Source of the DNA: an uncultured Corynebacterium sp.
GTDB lineage: Bacteria > Actinomycetota > Actinomycetes > Mycobacteriales > Mycobacteriaceae
Direction: 5' to 3'
Length of the DNA: 5,123 nucleotides
Assembly (NCBI GenBank): GCA_915275065.1
Contig: CAJZGD010000188.1
Location: forward strand, 1 to 5,123
Translations under genes and position numbers: made by a program
Notes under the pieces: model-generated
Told to the model about the DNA's origin: nothing
Database searches by the model: none
Seen by the model: the letters and a program-made list of their open reading frames with translations, nothing else
In this document: piece by piece, positions 1-5,123 of the stretch
How positions within the stretch are numbered: the stretch's first letter is position 1
Layout: each line of letters begins with the position of its first letter

Positions 1-410
1 GCGCCCTGCCCCGCCTCCGCGGCCTGACCTGTGGCTTGTTGCGGTTGGGTTTGGGCTGCCGTCCCCTGGGCTTGGCCGGCGCGGGCCGTGGGCTCCGGGG
101 TGCGGGCGAGCGCGCTGGCCTGGGCGCGGCTTGTCGACGCGCTTGACGACGTAGCGGCCCGCGAACTGGTGGCGGATGCGCTGGTGGAGGCACCAGTCTT
201 TCGAGTGCTGGTGGCCGCCGTGGTGGTGGTTCTCTTTGCTGCGTTTTCTTCCATCACAGCTGCAAGCCTCGCTATCCGGGCCTCGTCACGTTCACTACCG
301 TATTTGAGGGTGTAGAGGGCCGCCACGGCGGTGATGAGTGAGGCCACCGACATCACTACGGCCGCGATCGTGAGGATGGTGAGTTGTCTAGAATTATTGT
401 TCTCGCTCAT
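1..410 (-). CDS. Hypothetical single-pass membrane protein with Thr/Ser/Ala/Gln-rich tail (3' end missing)
   Basis: An open minus-strand frame starts at ATG 410-408 and runs off the left edge without a stop, giving 136 residues. It begins MSENNNSRQL. A hydrophobic segment at about residues 10-34 is a likely membrane anchor. A charged, probably helical stretch follows (about 38-60, SERDEARIARLAAVMEENAA), then a Thr/Ser/Ala-rich region (about 61-100) and a Gln/Ala/Pro-rich region (about 101-136). The start is supported by an AAGGA Shine-Dalgarno sequence (424-420) 9 nt upstream and by a plausible promoter further up. The layout resembles actinobacterial envelope proteins with a membrane anchor and a flexible disordered linker, so the tail may lie outside the membrane; that is inference. 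I do not recognise the family, and any C-terminal functional domain lies beyond the window. It is separated from cls by 278 nt and probably transcribed on its own. Confidence 0.7.
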   Translation of the reverse strand, partial: MSENNNSRQLTILTIAAVVMSVASLITAVAALYTLKYGSERDEARIARLAAVMEENAAKRTTTTAATSTRKTGASTSASATSSRAATSSSASTSRAQASALARTPEPTARAGQAQGTAAQTQPQQATGQAAEAGQG

Positions 411-428
411 AGGTTCTATTCCTTGTAC

Positions 429-452
429 TGTTGCGGGAACAATCGCGCAACA
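429..452. repeat. Inverted repeat in the leader of the left-edge gene
   Basis: TGTTGCG (429-435) and CGCAACA (446-452) are perfect 7-bp inverted arms around a 10-nt spacer. They lie 19-42 nt upstream of the ATG at 410, inside the predicted 5' leader and just before its Shine-Dalgarno sequence. This could be an RNA hairpin affecting translation or a protein-binding operator. It does not match a corynebacterial regulator site that I know, and a 7-bp palindrome can arise by chance. Confidence 0.35.
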
Positions 453-488
453 ACAGACACGTCATTAGGTGAAAAGCCTTAAGAGGTC

Positions 489-518
489 AGAATAATGTTA
501 TCTAAGGTTGCTTATCAA
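489..518 (-). promoter_or_regulatory. Candidate promoter for the left-edge membrane protein gene
   Basis: On the minus strand there is a TTGATA -35-like box (518-513), an 18-nt spacer and a TATTCT -10-like box (494-489). The -10 fits the TAnnnT core used by the primary sigma factor of corynebacteria. The predicted transcription start is near 482, leaving a leader of about 70 nt that contains the 429-452 inverted repeat and the Shine-Dalgarno sequence at 424-420. The stretch is AT-rich relative to its neighbours. The call is by pattern only; other TAnnnT matches exist in this AT-rich sequence. Confidence 0.45.
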
Positions 519-645
519 GACGCTAAGAAATACCCCTAGAATGTGGCATCATTTTTGCTATCAAAGTGAGTGGGGCATTACAGAAAGGAAGGTAAGGGTA
601 AATCAACGTTTTGGTAATGACCTGTGGTTAATTCAGAAGAACTAT

Positions 646-679
646 CACCACCCGGCCAGTTACCCCCGAAAGGGTGGCG
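646..679 (-). terminator. Candidate hairpin terminator after cls
   Basis: Starting 9 nt after the cls stop codon, the minus strand can form an 8-bp stem (CGCCACCC with GGGTGGTG, including one G-U pair) around an 18-nt loop. The wobble position would be an A-C mismatch on the plus strand, which slightly favours a role for minus-strand RNA. A competing smaller hairpin lies inside (675-662, ACCCT-TTCG-GGGGT). The sequence after the stem (ATAGTTCTTCTG) is only weakly U-rich, so this is at best an imperfect intrinsic terminator. Confidence 0.35.
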
Positions 680-688
680 TCGACAAGC

Positions 689-2167
689 TTATTGCAGTGC
701 CGATGTGAGCCGCATGATGTTATCCACGTAGCGGCGGGCGTAGCTGCGGTTATTCCACTCATCCAGCGTTAACTCGGTCGAATTGCGCAGGTATTCATTG
801 GTCAAATCGTCGAGCTGCGCAATAATATTGCCGCGGGTTATCATGAGCGAGACCTCATAATTCAGGCCAAAACTGCGCATGTCCATGTTCGACGACCCAA
901 CCGCCCCCACCGCATCCGGCGAATCCGGGTCCGCCAGCACATACTTTGAATGTAAAACATAGGGTGCCTTATACAGGTAGATGTGTACCCCAGCCTCTAA
1001 TAATGCCTGGTAGTAGGATGATTGGGCGTGGCCAACCGCGAACTGGTCCGCCTGTTCGCTCACCAAAAGCTCCACCTGCACCCCGCGGTAGCAGGCCGAC
1101 GTCACCGCCTCCAGCATGGACTCGTCAGGGATGAAATACGGTGAGCACATCACCAGCCGTTCCTTGGCGTGGTGAATGATGGAATTAAACATGCGCAGGT
1201 TTGGCTCCGTCGAATACCCCGGCCCCGACGGTACTAACTGCACCACATTGACCTGATCGTGGTCGATCTCGGGATGTACCTGGTCTACGATCTCTAAAAG
1301 CTCGTCCGACTCCATGAGCCAGTCCACCGCGAAGATCGTATTCATGCTGGCAATGACCGGGCCCGACAGCTCCACCATCACATCAACCCAATGCCGCCCC
1401 TCCCGGATATTCTTGGGCATGAGATAGGAAGAATCAATCATATTGAGGGAGCCCAGGAACCCTCGTTCCCCATCAATAATCAGCATTTTCCGGTGGTTGC
1501 GCAGGTCTGGGCGGCGCCATCGCCACCGCAGCGGCAACAGGGGCAGCATCAAATACCACTCCACACCAATGGCGTCCAGCCGGCGGCCTAGCTTGTGGAA
1601 CCCGGGGTATTTTCGGGACCCAATGTGGTCCAGGAGCAGCCGCACCTTCACGCCCCGCTGCACCGCCCGGGCCAGCGCCCGGAAAAACACATCGGTCGTG
1701 TTATCCCAGGCCACAATGTAAATCTCCACATGCACATAGTGTTTGGCCTTGTCCACCGCCCGGGCCATTGCGGCAATGGTTTCTTCATAGTTGGAGTGCA
1801 CGCCATGGTTCGTCCCCGTGACCGCCGGCATGGCGGTGAGAGTGCGGTTGAGCTTAATGACAGACGCTAACTCCGGGTTGAGGTTCACCACCCCCTCCGG
1901 GTAGTCCGGCACATTCTTGTGCACGTTAATGATCTGCTGCGTCGCCGCCTCCTGCACCCGGTGCCGCCGCTGATTAATATAGGGAGAACCCATAGATAAA
2001 AACAGGGGCAATCCCAGGTATGGCAGGGCCAGAATCACCAAGAGCCACGCATTCGACGATGACGGCCGCCGGTTTTCCGGCACAAACCCAATGGCCACCA
2101 GCTTGATGCTGTAATCAATGATGAGACCAATTGTTTGCCATTGACCTAGTTCGATATTGATGTTCAT
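689..2167 (-). CDS. cls: Cardiolipin synthase (phospholipase D superfamily)
   Basis: This 492-residue protein is a full-length bacterial cardiolipin synthase, a membrane enzyme that makes cardiolipin by phosphatidyl transfer; Cls enzymes typically condense two phosphatidylglycerols, releasing glycerol. Two hydrophobic segments (about residues 11-29 and 40-60) form the N-terminal PLD-nuclease N-type anchor, with the family hallmark PENRRPSS at 30-37 between them. Both HKD catalytic motifs are intact: HRKMLIID (H225, K227, D232) followed by GS at 239-240, and HSKYVLAD (H406, K408, D413) followed by GSSN at 424-427. A basic stretch, RWRWRRPDLRNHRK, precedes the first motif, as is common in the family. 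The start overlaps the xthA stop by 4 nt (ATGA) and has a strong Shine-Dalgarno sequence, so it is probably translationally coupled as the last gene of the def operon. No sign of truncation. Substrate preference is inferred from the family. Confidence 0.95.
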   Translation of the reverse strand: MNINIELGQWQTIGLIIDYSIKLVAIGFVPENRRPSSSNAWLLVILALPYLGLPLFLSMGSPYINQRRHRVQEAATQQIINVHKNVPDYPEGVVNLNPELASVIKLNRTLTAMPAVTGTNHGVHSNYEETIAAMARAVDKAKHYVHVEIYIVAWDNTTDVFFRALARAVQRGVKVRLLLDHIGSRKYPGFHKLGRRLDAIGVEWYLMLPLLPLRWRWRRPDLRNHRKMLIIDGERGFLGSLNMIDSSYLMPKNIREGRHWVDVMVELSGPVIASMNTIFAVDWLMESDELLEIVDQVHPEIDHDQVNVVQLVPSGPGYSTEPNLRMFNSIIHHAKERLVMCSPYFIPDESMLEAVTSACYRGVQVELLVSEQADQFAVGHAQSSYYQALLEAGVHIYLYKAPYVLHSKYVLADPDSPDAVGAVGSSNMDMRSFGLNYEVSLMITRGNIIAQLDDLTNEYLRNSTELTLDEWNNRSYARRYVDNIMRLTSALQ

Positions 2168-3048
2168 GCGATATCACCACCGGTTTCCGTCGGAGTATCG
2201 TGGGGATTCGTGGCTGGGTTCGCAGTTGTGCGTGCCGCCGCGCCAGCACCGGCCGCGGCGCCTGTGACGATGGGTGCGTCGTAGTCGTAATCCACTACCA
2301 CCGGCGCGTGATCTGATGCACCCGCCCCGGAACGCTCTTCCACATCAATGAAACTGCCGGTTGCGTGCAAGCCGCGGGCCAATTGGAAGTCGATGAGCAT
2401 GCCCTCGTTCTTGGGGAACCGACCACCCTTATAATCCCAATAGCTGTAACCGCTGGTGGGGGAGGTGACCGTCAGGCCGGCTTCGATGAGCCCGGCAAAC
2501 GCCTGCCGCTCCGCCTCGGTGACATGGGTGTGGTCAATGAACGCGGTGATGTCCCATACATTGGCGTCGGTGGGGGCAATATTGAAATCGCCCCCCAATA
2601 CCAGCGGTTGATTTGGGTCACTCGTCTGGTCTTCCACATGCCGGGCCAGGGCATCAAGCCACCGGAGCTTATAGTCGTAATGTCGATCCGCTATCGCACG
2701 TCCGTTCGGAACGTAGAGGGACCAGACTCGCACCCCGCTGCAGTCCGCGGAAATGGCCCGGGCCTCCAGGTTTTGTGGCTTCTTGGGGTCTTTGGCAAAG
2801 CCCGGCTGGTGGGGAAAGGACGTTTGGATGTCGGCAAGCCCTACCCGGGAGAGGATGGCCACCCCATTCCACTGGTTGAGGCCATGGTGCGCAATCTCGT
2901 AGCCTGGGAACGCATCGAATGGAAACTGTTTGTCCTTGCACTTGGTTTCTTGCACCAACAGCACATCAATATCAAGGCGGGTGAGAGCCGCCGCCATTCG
3001 ATCCACGCGGGTGCGGACGGAGTTTACGTTCCAGTTAGCAATGCGCAT
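2164..3048 (-). CDS. xthA: Exodeoxyribonuclease III / AP endonuclease
   Basis: This 294-residue protein belongs to the exonuclease III (AP endonuclease family 1) Mg2+-dependent nucleases, which incise DNA 5' of abasic sites and remove 3' blocking groups in base excision repair. The fold motifs appear in order: NWNVNS with N7, QETK with E34, YVPNG with Y112, GGDFNIAP with D154 and N156, WDYKGG at 204-209, LIDF with D220, and the terminal SDHAP with D246 and H247. All catalytic residues of the family are present. The nuclease domain ends near residue 258. A low-complexity Ala/Gly/Thr/Pro tail of about 35 residues follows (260-294); most family members end soon after SDHAP. The start at MRIANWNVNS matches the family N-terminus exactly, although no clear Shine-Dalgarno sequence is visible. 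The gene lies 13 nt after the N-acetylglutamate synthase gene and overlaps cls by 4 nt. Confidence 0.95.
   Translation of the reverse strand: MRIANWNVNSVRTRVDRMAAALTRLDIDVLLVQETKCKDKQFPFDAFPGYEIAHHGLNQWNGVAILSRVGLADIQTSFPHQPGFAKDPKKPQNLEARAISADCSGVRVWSLYVPNGRAIADRHYDYKLRWLDALARHVEDQTSDPNQPLVLGGDFNIAPTDANVWDITAFIDHTHVTEAERQAFAGLIEAGLTVTSPTSGYSYWDYKGGRFPKNEGMLIDFQLARGLHATGSFIDVEERSGAGASDHAPVVVDYDYDAPIVTGAAAGAGAAARTTANPATNPHDTPTETGGDIA
2173..2181 (-). promoter_or_regulatory. Ribosome binding site of cls inside xthA
   Basis: GGTGGTGAT (2181-2173) differs by one base from GGAGGTGAT, the sequence complementary to the 16S rRNA 3' end. It ends 5 nt before the cls ATG at 2167. It supports that start and indicates that cls can load its own ribosomes besides coupling with xthA. 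Neither xthA nor the N-acetylglutamate synthase gene has a comparable site. Confidence 0.65.
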
Positions 3049-3061
3049 GCTTGCTACATTA

Positions 3062-4039
3062 CTAAGAAGTCTCCAGGTTTTTCAGCAGGCCGTAACGATG
3101 TCGGTGATGTTCCAGAAATCCAAGTTTGGTATACAGATTAATTCCCGCCGTATTCGAAGCAATAACCTGTAAATATGCGGTGTACGCCCCGTGCGCGAGC
3201 CCCCAATTCAGCATGTGGTTTCCCAACTGAGTGCCCAGCCCCTGCCGCCGATACTCCGGCGCCACCTCCACCGCCGAATAGCCCAGGTAACCGTCGGTAA
3301 TGGTCCCACGCGTGATCGCCACGGTTCGCCCGTCGATAAGCAATCGCCCAAACCCCATCTCCCCATCAATTTGGGTACGCAATAATTCCAGGGCCCGGCG
3401 GGGGAGCGGCTTGCCCCGAAAATGGTAGAGCCGCAGCCAATCGTCGTCAGGTTGGGTGTCGATGCGGAACTCGGCATGCTTTTCGACGCCCACCTCGTCG
3501 CCCAGCTTCCGCGCCATCACAATAATCTCCGGGCCCAGCCGTTCGACCAGCTTTTCGACGACTCGGCCAATGCGCTCCGGGATCAACACCAGCGGCGGCA
3601 ACCCATGGCGGGAATAAAACTCGTGAATCTCCGCCACTGGTACCGGATCGAACAGGGCCGATGGCCCCAACGGCGCCGCCGAATTCGACCGTTCGGTAAT
3701 GCCATCCCCGGCACGCAACAGCCACTGGCCCACCTGCCGGTGTTCGATACCCGGAAATGCTTTCGAATATGCCACCTCCAATTTGCGGATATCGGAGTTG
3801 CGGATTGTGCGGGGACTGAGTTTTTTCACGATCTTAATGTCCGCCGCCGGCACTACAATGCCATCCTTGAATGAGGGCATGCCCCCAATATCTTGGGGTC
3901 GGATAACGGTTTCGGTGGGGGTGATGCTCACAATATGGCCGATGATGTCGGAGAATTTATCCTCCATCTCGGGGGCGATGCGGCGCAGCACCACCCGGTC
4001 GCCTGGTTGCACCTTGTCGCTGCGGAAAATCCTAGACAT
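3062..4039 (-). CDS. N-acetylglutamate synthase, CG3035 family (GNAT acetyltransferase)
   Basis: The 325-residue protein starts MSRIFRSDKV and matches the actinobacterial CG3035-type N-acetylglutamate synthase, described in C. glutamicum as a novel type catalysing the first step of arginine synthesis (acetyl-CoA plus glutamate). A small beta-rich N-terminal domain (about 1-75) includes GDRVVLRR and GHIVSITPTETVIRP. A middle region (about 80-200) holds WLLRAGDGITERSNSAAP, and a C-terminal GNAT domain spans about 225-320. The GNAT acetyl-CoA loop is VAPEYRRQGLGTQL (R264-x-x-G267-x-G269), followed by ASNTAGINLYTKLGF at 294-308. The frame is open 150 codons further upstream, but that part is antiparallel noise over def. 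The chosen ATG overlaps the def stop by 8 nt (ATGTCTAG), fits the family N-terminus, and suggests translational coupling, since no Shine-Dalgarno sequence is seen. No arg biosynthetic genes are adjacent. Function is assigned by family resemblance; other GNAT substrates cannot be excluded. Confidence 0.85.
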   Translation of the reverse strand: MSRIFRSDKVQPGDRVVLRRIAPEMEDKFSDIIGHIVSITPTETVIRPQDIGGMPSFKDGIVVPAADIKIVKKLSPRTIRNSDIRKLEVAYSKAFPGIEHRQVGQWLLRAGDGITERSNSAAPLGPSALFDPVPVAEIHEFYSRHGLPPLVLIPERIGRVVEKLVERLGPEIIVMARKLGDEVGVEKHAEFRIDTQPDDDWLRLYHFRGKPLPRRALELLRTQIDGEMGFGRLLIDGRTVAITRGTITDGYLGYSAVEVAPEYRRQGLGTQLGNHMLNWGLAHGAYTAYLQVIASNTAGINLYTKLGFLEHHRHRYGLLKNLETS

Positions 4040-4619
4040 CGTCGTGCCCAAACGGATCGGGGTCGACGCCCGGCATCCAGGTGAGGCCGGCATCGGCGGT
4101 CCAACCTTCGCGTTTGATGGCCTTTTTCCCGGCGCGTTTCCACCGGCCTTGGAGCACATCGGCGTAGACGAATCCGTCGAGGTGACCGACCTCGTGTTGG
4201 AAACAGCGGGCCAGAAAACCGGTGCCTTCCTCCGATACTTCTTCCCCGTTTTCGTTGAGCCCGGTGACTTTCGCCCAGGTGGCGCGGCCGGTGGGGAAGC
4301 TGAGGCCGGGGAGGGAGAGGCAGCCTTCGTCGTCGGAGCCGTCGACGGCGGGCATGCCCTCGGGTATGTCTGAGGTTTCGAGGACCGGGTTGATGAAGCA
4401 GCCGCGGTGGATGACGCCCTCATCGTCGGGGCAGTTGTAGACGAAAATGCGTTTTCCCACCCCGATTTGGTTGGCTGCCAGGCCCACACCGTGGGCTTTC
4501 TCCATGGTCTCGAACATATCGTCGATGAGTTCGCGGAGGGTGTCGATCGGCTCTGTCACAATCGCAGTTGGTTGATGTAAGACGGGAGTACCGTAAATAA
4601 CGATGGGACGTACAGTCAT
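4032..4619 (-). CDS. def: Peptide deformylase
   Basis: This 195-residue metalloenzyme removes the formyl group from the N-terminal methionine of nascent proteins. All three signature motifs are intact: GVGLAANQIG (44-53), EGCLSLPG (98-105, metal ligand C100) and QHEVGHLDG (141-149, ligands H142 and H146, catalytic E143). The C-terminal extension after about residue 170, ending WMPGVDPDPFGHDDV, is of the kind seen in corynebacterial and mycobacterial deformylases. The frame is open 32 codons further upstream, but MTVRPIVIYGTPVL is the usual family N-terminus, and the extra part would lie antisense to the DUF3263 gene. A -10-like box lies 7 nt before this ATG, so the transcript is probably leaderless. 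It is the first gene of the def, N-acetylglutamate synthase, xthA, cls block. The formyltransferase gene fmt is not in the window. Confidence 0.95.
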   Translation of the reverse strand: MTVRPIVIYGTPVLHQPTAIVTEPIDTLRELIDDMFETMEKAHGVGLAANQIGVGKRIFVYNCPDDEGVIHRGCFINPVLETSDIPEGMPAVDGSDDEGCLSLPGLSFPTGRATWAKVTGLNENGEEVSEEGTGFLARCFQHEVGHLDGFVYADVLQGRWKRAGKKAIKREGWTADAGLTWMPGVDPDPFGHDDV

Positions 4620-4623
4620 GTCA

Positions 4624-4629
4624 TACAGT
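4624..4629 (+). promoter_or_regulatory. Candidate -10 element for the DUF3263 gene (leaderless)
   Basis: TACAGT fits the TAnnnT -10 core of actinobacterial primary sigma factors and ends 6 nt before the ATG at 4636, which would place the transcription start on the A of the start codon. No Shine-Dalgarno sequence precedes that ATG, consistent with a leaderless mRNA. No good -35 match is seen at the usual distance (about 4601-4606). The box overlaps the oppositely directed -10 for def. Confidence 0.5.
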
Positions 4630-4632
4630 GTA
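4627..4632 (-). promoter_or_regulatory. Candidate -10 element for the def operon (leaderless)
   Basis: On the minus strand TACACT (4632-4627) is followed by 7 nt (GTATGAC) and then the def ATG at 4619. That is the spacing expected if transcription begins at or next to the start codon. No Shine-Dalgarno sequence is present. The box shares three base pairs with the plus-strand TACAGT, so the two promoters cannot be melted independently. No strong -35 is visible within the DUF3263 coding sequence. Confidence 0.5.
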
Positions 4633-4635
4633 AAC

Positions 4636-4884
4636 ATGCTTGAGCCGATAGACCTGCTTGCCTTTGAAGAAACCGCTCCAAAAAGTATTGGGGCAAAGGA
4701 GGACGCCATTCGCACTCAGTTGGGGTTGAGCCCGGTACGCTATTATCAGCGCCTTAATATAGCCATTGATCTACCCGAGGTTATGGCACAATATCCCCAG
4801 CTCACTGCGCGGCTACGGCGCATCCGCGACCAGCGCGCCACTGAGCGCACAACCGGCTTAAGTAAGGAAACCGACTATGCCTGA
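4636..4884 (+). CDS. DUF3263 domain-containing protein
   Basis: This 82-residue protein has the actinobacterial DUF3263 pattern: an acidic start (MLEPIDLLAFEETAP), then GAKEDAIRTQLGLSPVRYYQ (19-38), LNIAIDLPEVMAQYP (40-54) and a basic end, LTARLRRIRDQR (56-67). The KEdAIRxxLGLSpvRYYQ segment reads like a helix-turn-helix, so DNA binding is plausible, but I know of no proven function. In-frame ATGs upstream (4603 and 4618) would extend it by 11 or 6 residues. I chose 4636 because MLE is the usual start in this family and the -10 box at 4624-4629 would place the transcript start there. It is divergent from def with only 16 nt between the starts and overlaps the next gene by 8 nt (ATGCCTGA), so those two form an operon. 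Confidence 0.85.
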   Translation: MLEPIDLLAFEETAPKSIGAKEDAIRTQLGLSPVRYYQRLNIAIDLPEVMAQYPQLTARLRRIRDQRATERTTGLSKETDYA

Positions 4885-5089
4885 TATACAACCCCAGCGT
4901 GAACTGCCCTTGCGGGGAGTCGCCATGATTTTGATATCCGTCGCTTTGTTATTGGCGATGTGGGGAATTTATTCCATGACTGGTGGGAAGTCCGCCAAGG
5001 TGAATAATGCCGCCAGTACCGATAGTGCTGCGGCTAGTGCCGTGTCCATTCAGCCGGCCGCCCCGGCTGGTCCTGTTACTAGCGCTCCC
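4877..5089 (+). CDS. Probable LytR C-terminal-domain membrane protein (N-terminal part only)
   Basis: The gene starts at ATG 4877 with an AAGGA Shine-Dalgarno sequence (4864-4868) 8 nt upstream and overlaps the DUF3263 stop by 8 nt. Only 71 genuine residues are present. A short cytoplasmic segment (MPDIQPQRELPLRG) leads into a transmembrane helix at about 15-33 (VAMILISVALLLAMWGIYS), then an Ala/Ser/Thr/Pro-rich linker (about 38-71) expected outside the membrane. In corynebacteria the gene after DUF3263 is typically a small anchored protein with a LytR C-terminal domain and a PLRG-plus-anchor start like this one. The domain itself is missing, so the name rests on synteny and the N-terminus. 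The frame stays open to 5123, but from codon 72 it encodes RSEERFSRNAE, which is translated sequencing adapter and not part of the protein. Confidence 0.7.
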
Positions 5090-5123
5090 AGATCGGAAGA
5101 GCGGTTCAGCAGGAATGCCGAGA
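5090..5123 (+). other. Illumina paired-end adapter sequence (assembly artefact)
   Basis: The last 34 bases begin AGATCGGAAGAGCGG and continue TTCAGCAGGAATGCCGAG plus a final A. As I remember it, this is the older Illumina paired-end (PE) adapter, including the A that continues into the PCR primer. It is not genomic. The boundary is uncertain by one base because the genome could also have A at 5090. The adapter keeps the preceding gene in frame and adds the false peptide RSEERFSRNAE. Confidence 0.95.

Noticed and set aside
31..315. A 94-codon plus-strand frame rich in Ala and Val.
   Set aside because: It is the antisense of the Ala/Thr/Ser-rich minus-strand gene, which has a membrane segment, Shine-Dalgarno sequence and promoter. 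The plus frame has none of these.
508..708. A 66-codon plus-strand frame in the intergenic region.
   Set aside because: It has a non-ATG start, no Shine-Dalgarno sequence and no recognisable motif, and it runs into the 3' end of cls on the other strand.
2365..3141. A 258-codon plus-strand frame opposite xthA.
   Set aside because: The minus strand encodes an intact exonuclease III with all catalytic motifs; a long antisense frame is expected at this GC content and shows no domain.
3699..4373. A 224-codon plus-strand frame opposite the acetyltransferase and def genes.
   Set aside because: It spans two well-supported minus-strand genes, and its Gly/Ala/Glu-rich sequence mirrors their codon bias.
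4040..4489. A 150-codon upstream extension of the N-acetylglutamate synthase frame on the minus strand.
   Set aside because: It overlaps def in another frame, gives Ser/Pro/Thr-rich noise without domain character, and the family N-terminus begins at 4039.
4603..4635. Longer N-termini for the DUF3263 protein from ATG 4603 or 4618.
   Set aside because: They would include the -10 box and part of def, and the family normally starts near MLE; neither has a Shine-Dalgarno sequence.
4620..4715. A 32-residue N-terminal extension of def.
   Set aside because: It lies opposite the DUF3263 gene, and MTVRPIVIYG at 4619 is the normal deformylase start, with a -10 box correctly placed for it.
1..5123. A novel defence, mobile or biosynthetic system.
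   Set aside because: No transposase, integrase, CRISPR repeats, toxin-antitoxin pair, tRNA or direct repeat was found. The genes are conserved corynebacterial housekeeping functions in a familiar order.

Overview
The window is a GC-rich actinobacterial fragment whose gene content and order match the genus Corynebacterium. The signature is a peptide deformylase, then a CG3035-type N-acetylglutamate synthase, exodeoxyribonuclease III and cardiolipin synthase on the minus strand. Divergent from def on the plus strand are a DUF3263 protein and a membrane protein that looks like the corynebacterial LytR C-terminal-domain protein. The genus call rests on recognising these families and their order; the species cannot be told.

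Layout from left to right. Positions 1-410 (minus) hold the N-terminal 136 residues of an unrecognised single-pass membrane protein with a Thr/Ser/Ala/Gln-rich tail, running off the left edge. Positions 411-688 are a more AT-rich intergenic stretch with a candidate promoter and leader for that gene and a candidate terminator for the operon to its right. Positions 689-4619 (minus) are a compact four-gene block, transcribed def, N-acetylglutamate synthase, xthA, cls, with junctions of 8 nt overlap, 13 nt gap and 4 nt overlap. Positions 4620-4635 are a 16-nt divergent gap carrying two overlapping candidate -10 boxes. Positions 4636-5089 (plus) hold the DUF3263 gene and the start of the membrane protein gene, overlapping by 8 nt. 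Positions 5090-5123 are not genomic: they match the older Illumina paired-end adapter.

The four minus-strand genes act in different processes: N-terminal deformylation of new proteins, the first step of arginine synthesis, abasic-site repair, and cardiolipin synthesis. The packing implies one transcript starting at def. Both it and the divergent DUF3263 transcript appear to start at or very near their ATG codons (leaderless). I see no mobile element, CRISPR array, RNA gene or defence system, and no convincing novel system. The most noteworthy items are the adapter tail at the right end, the symmetric divergent promoter, and the partial left-edge gene.
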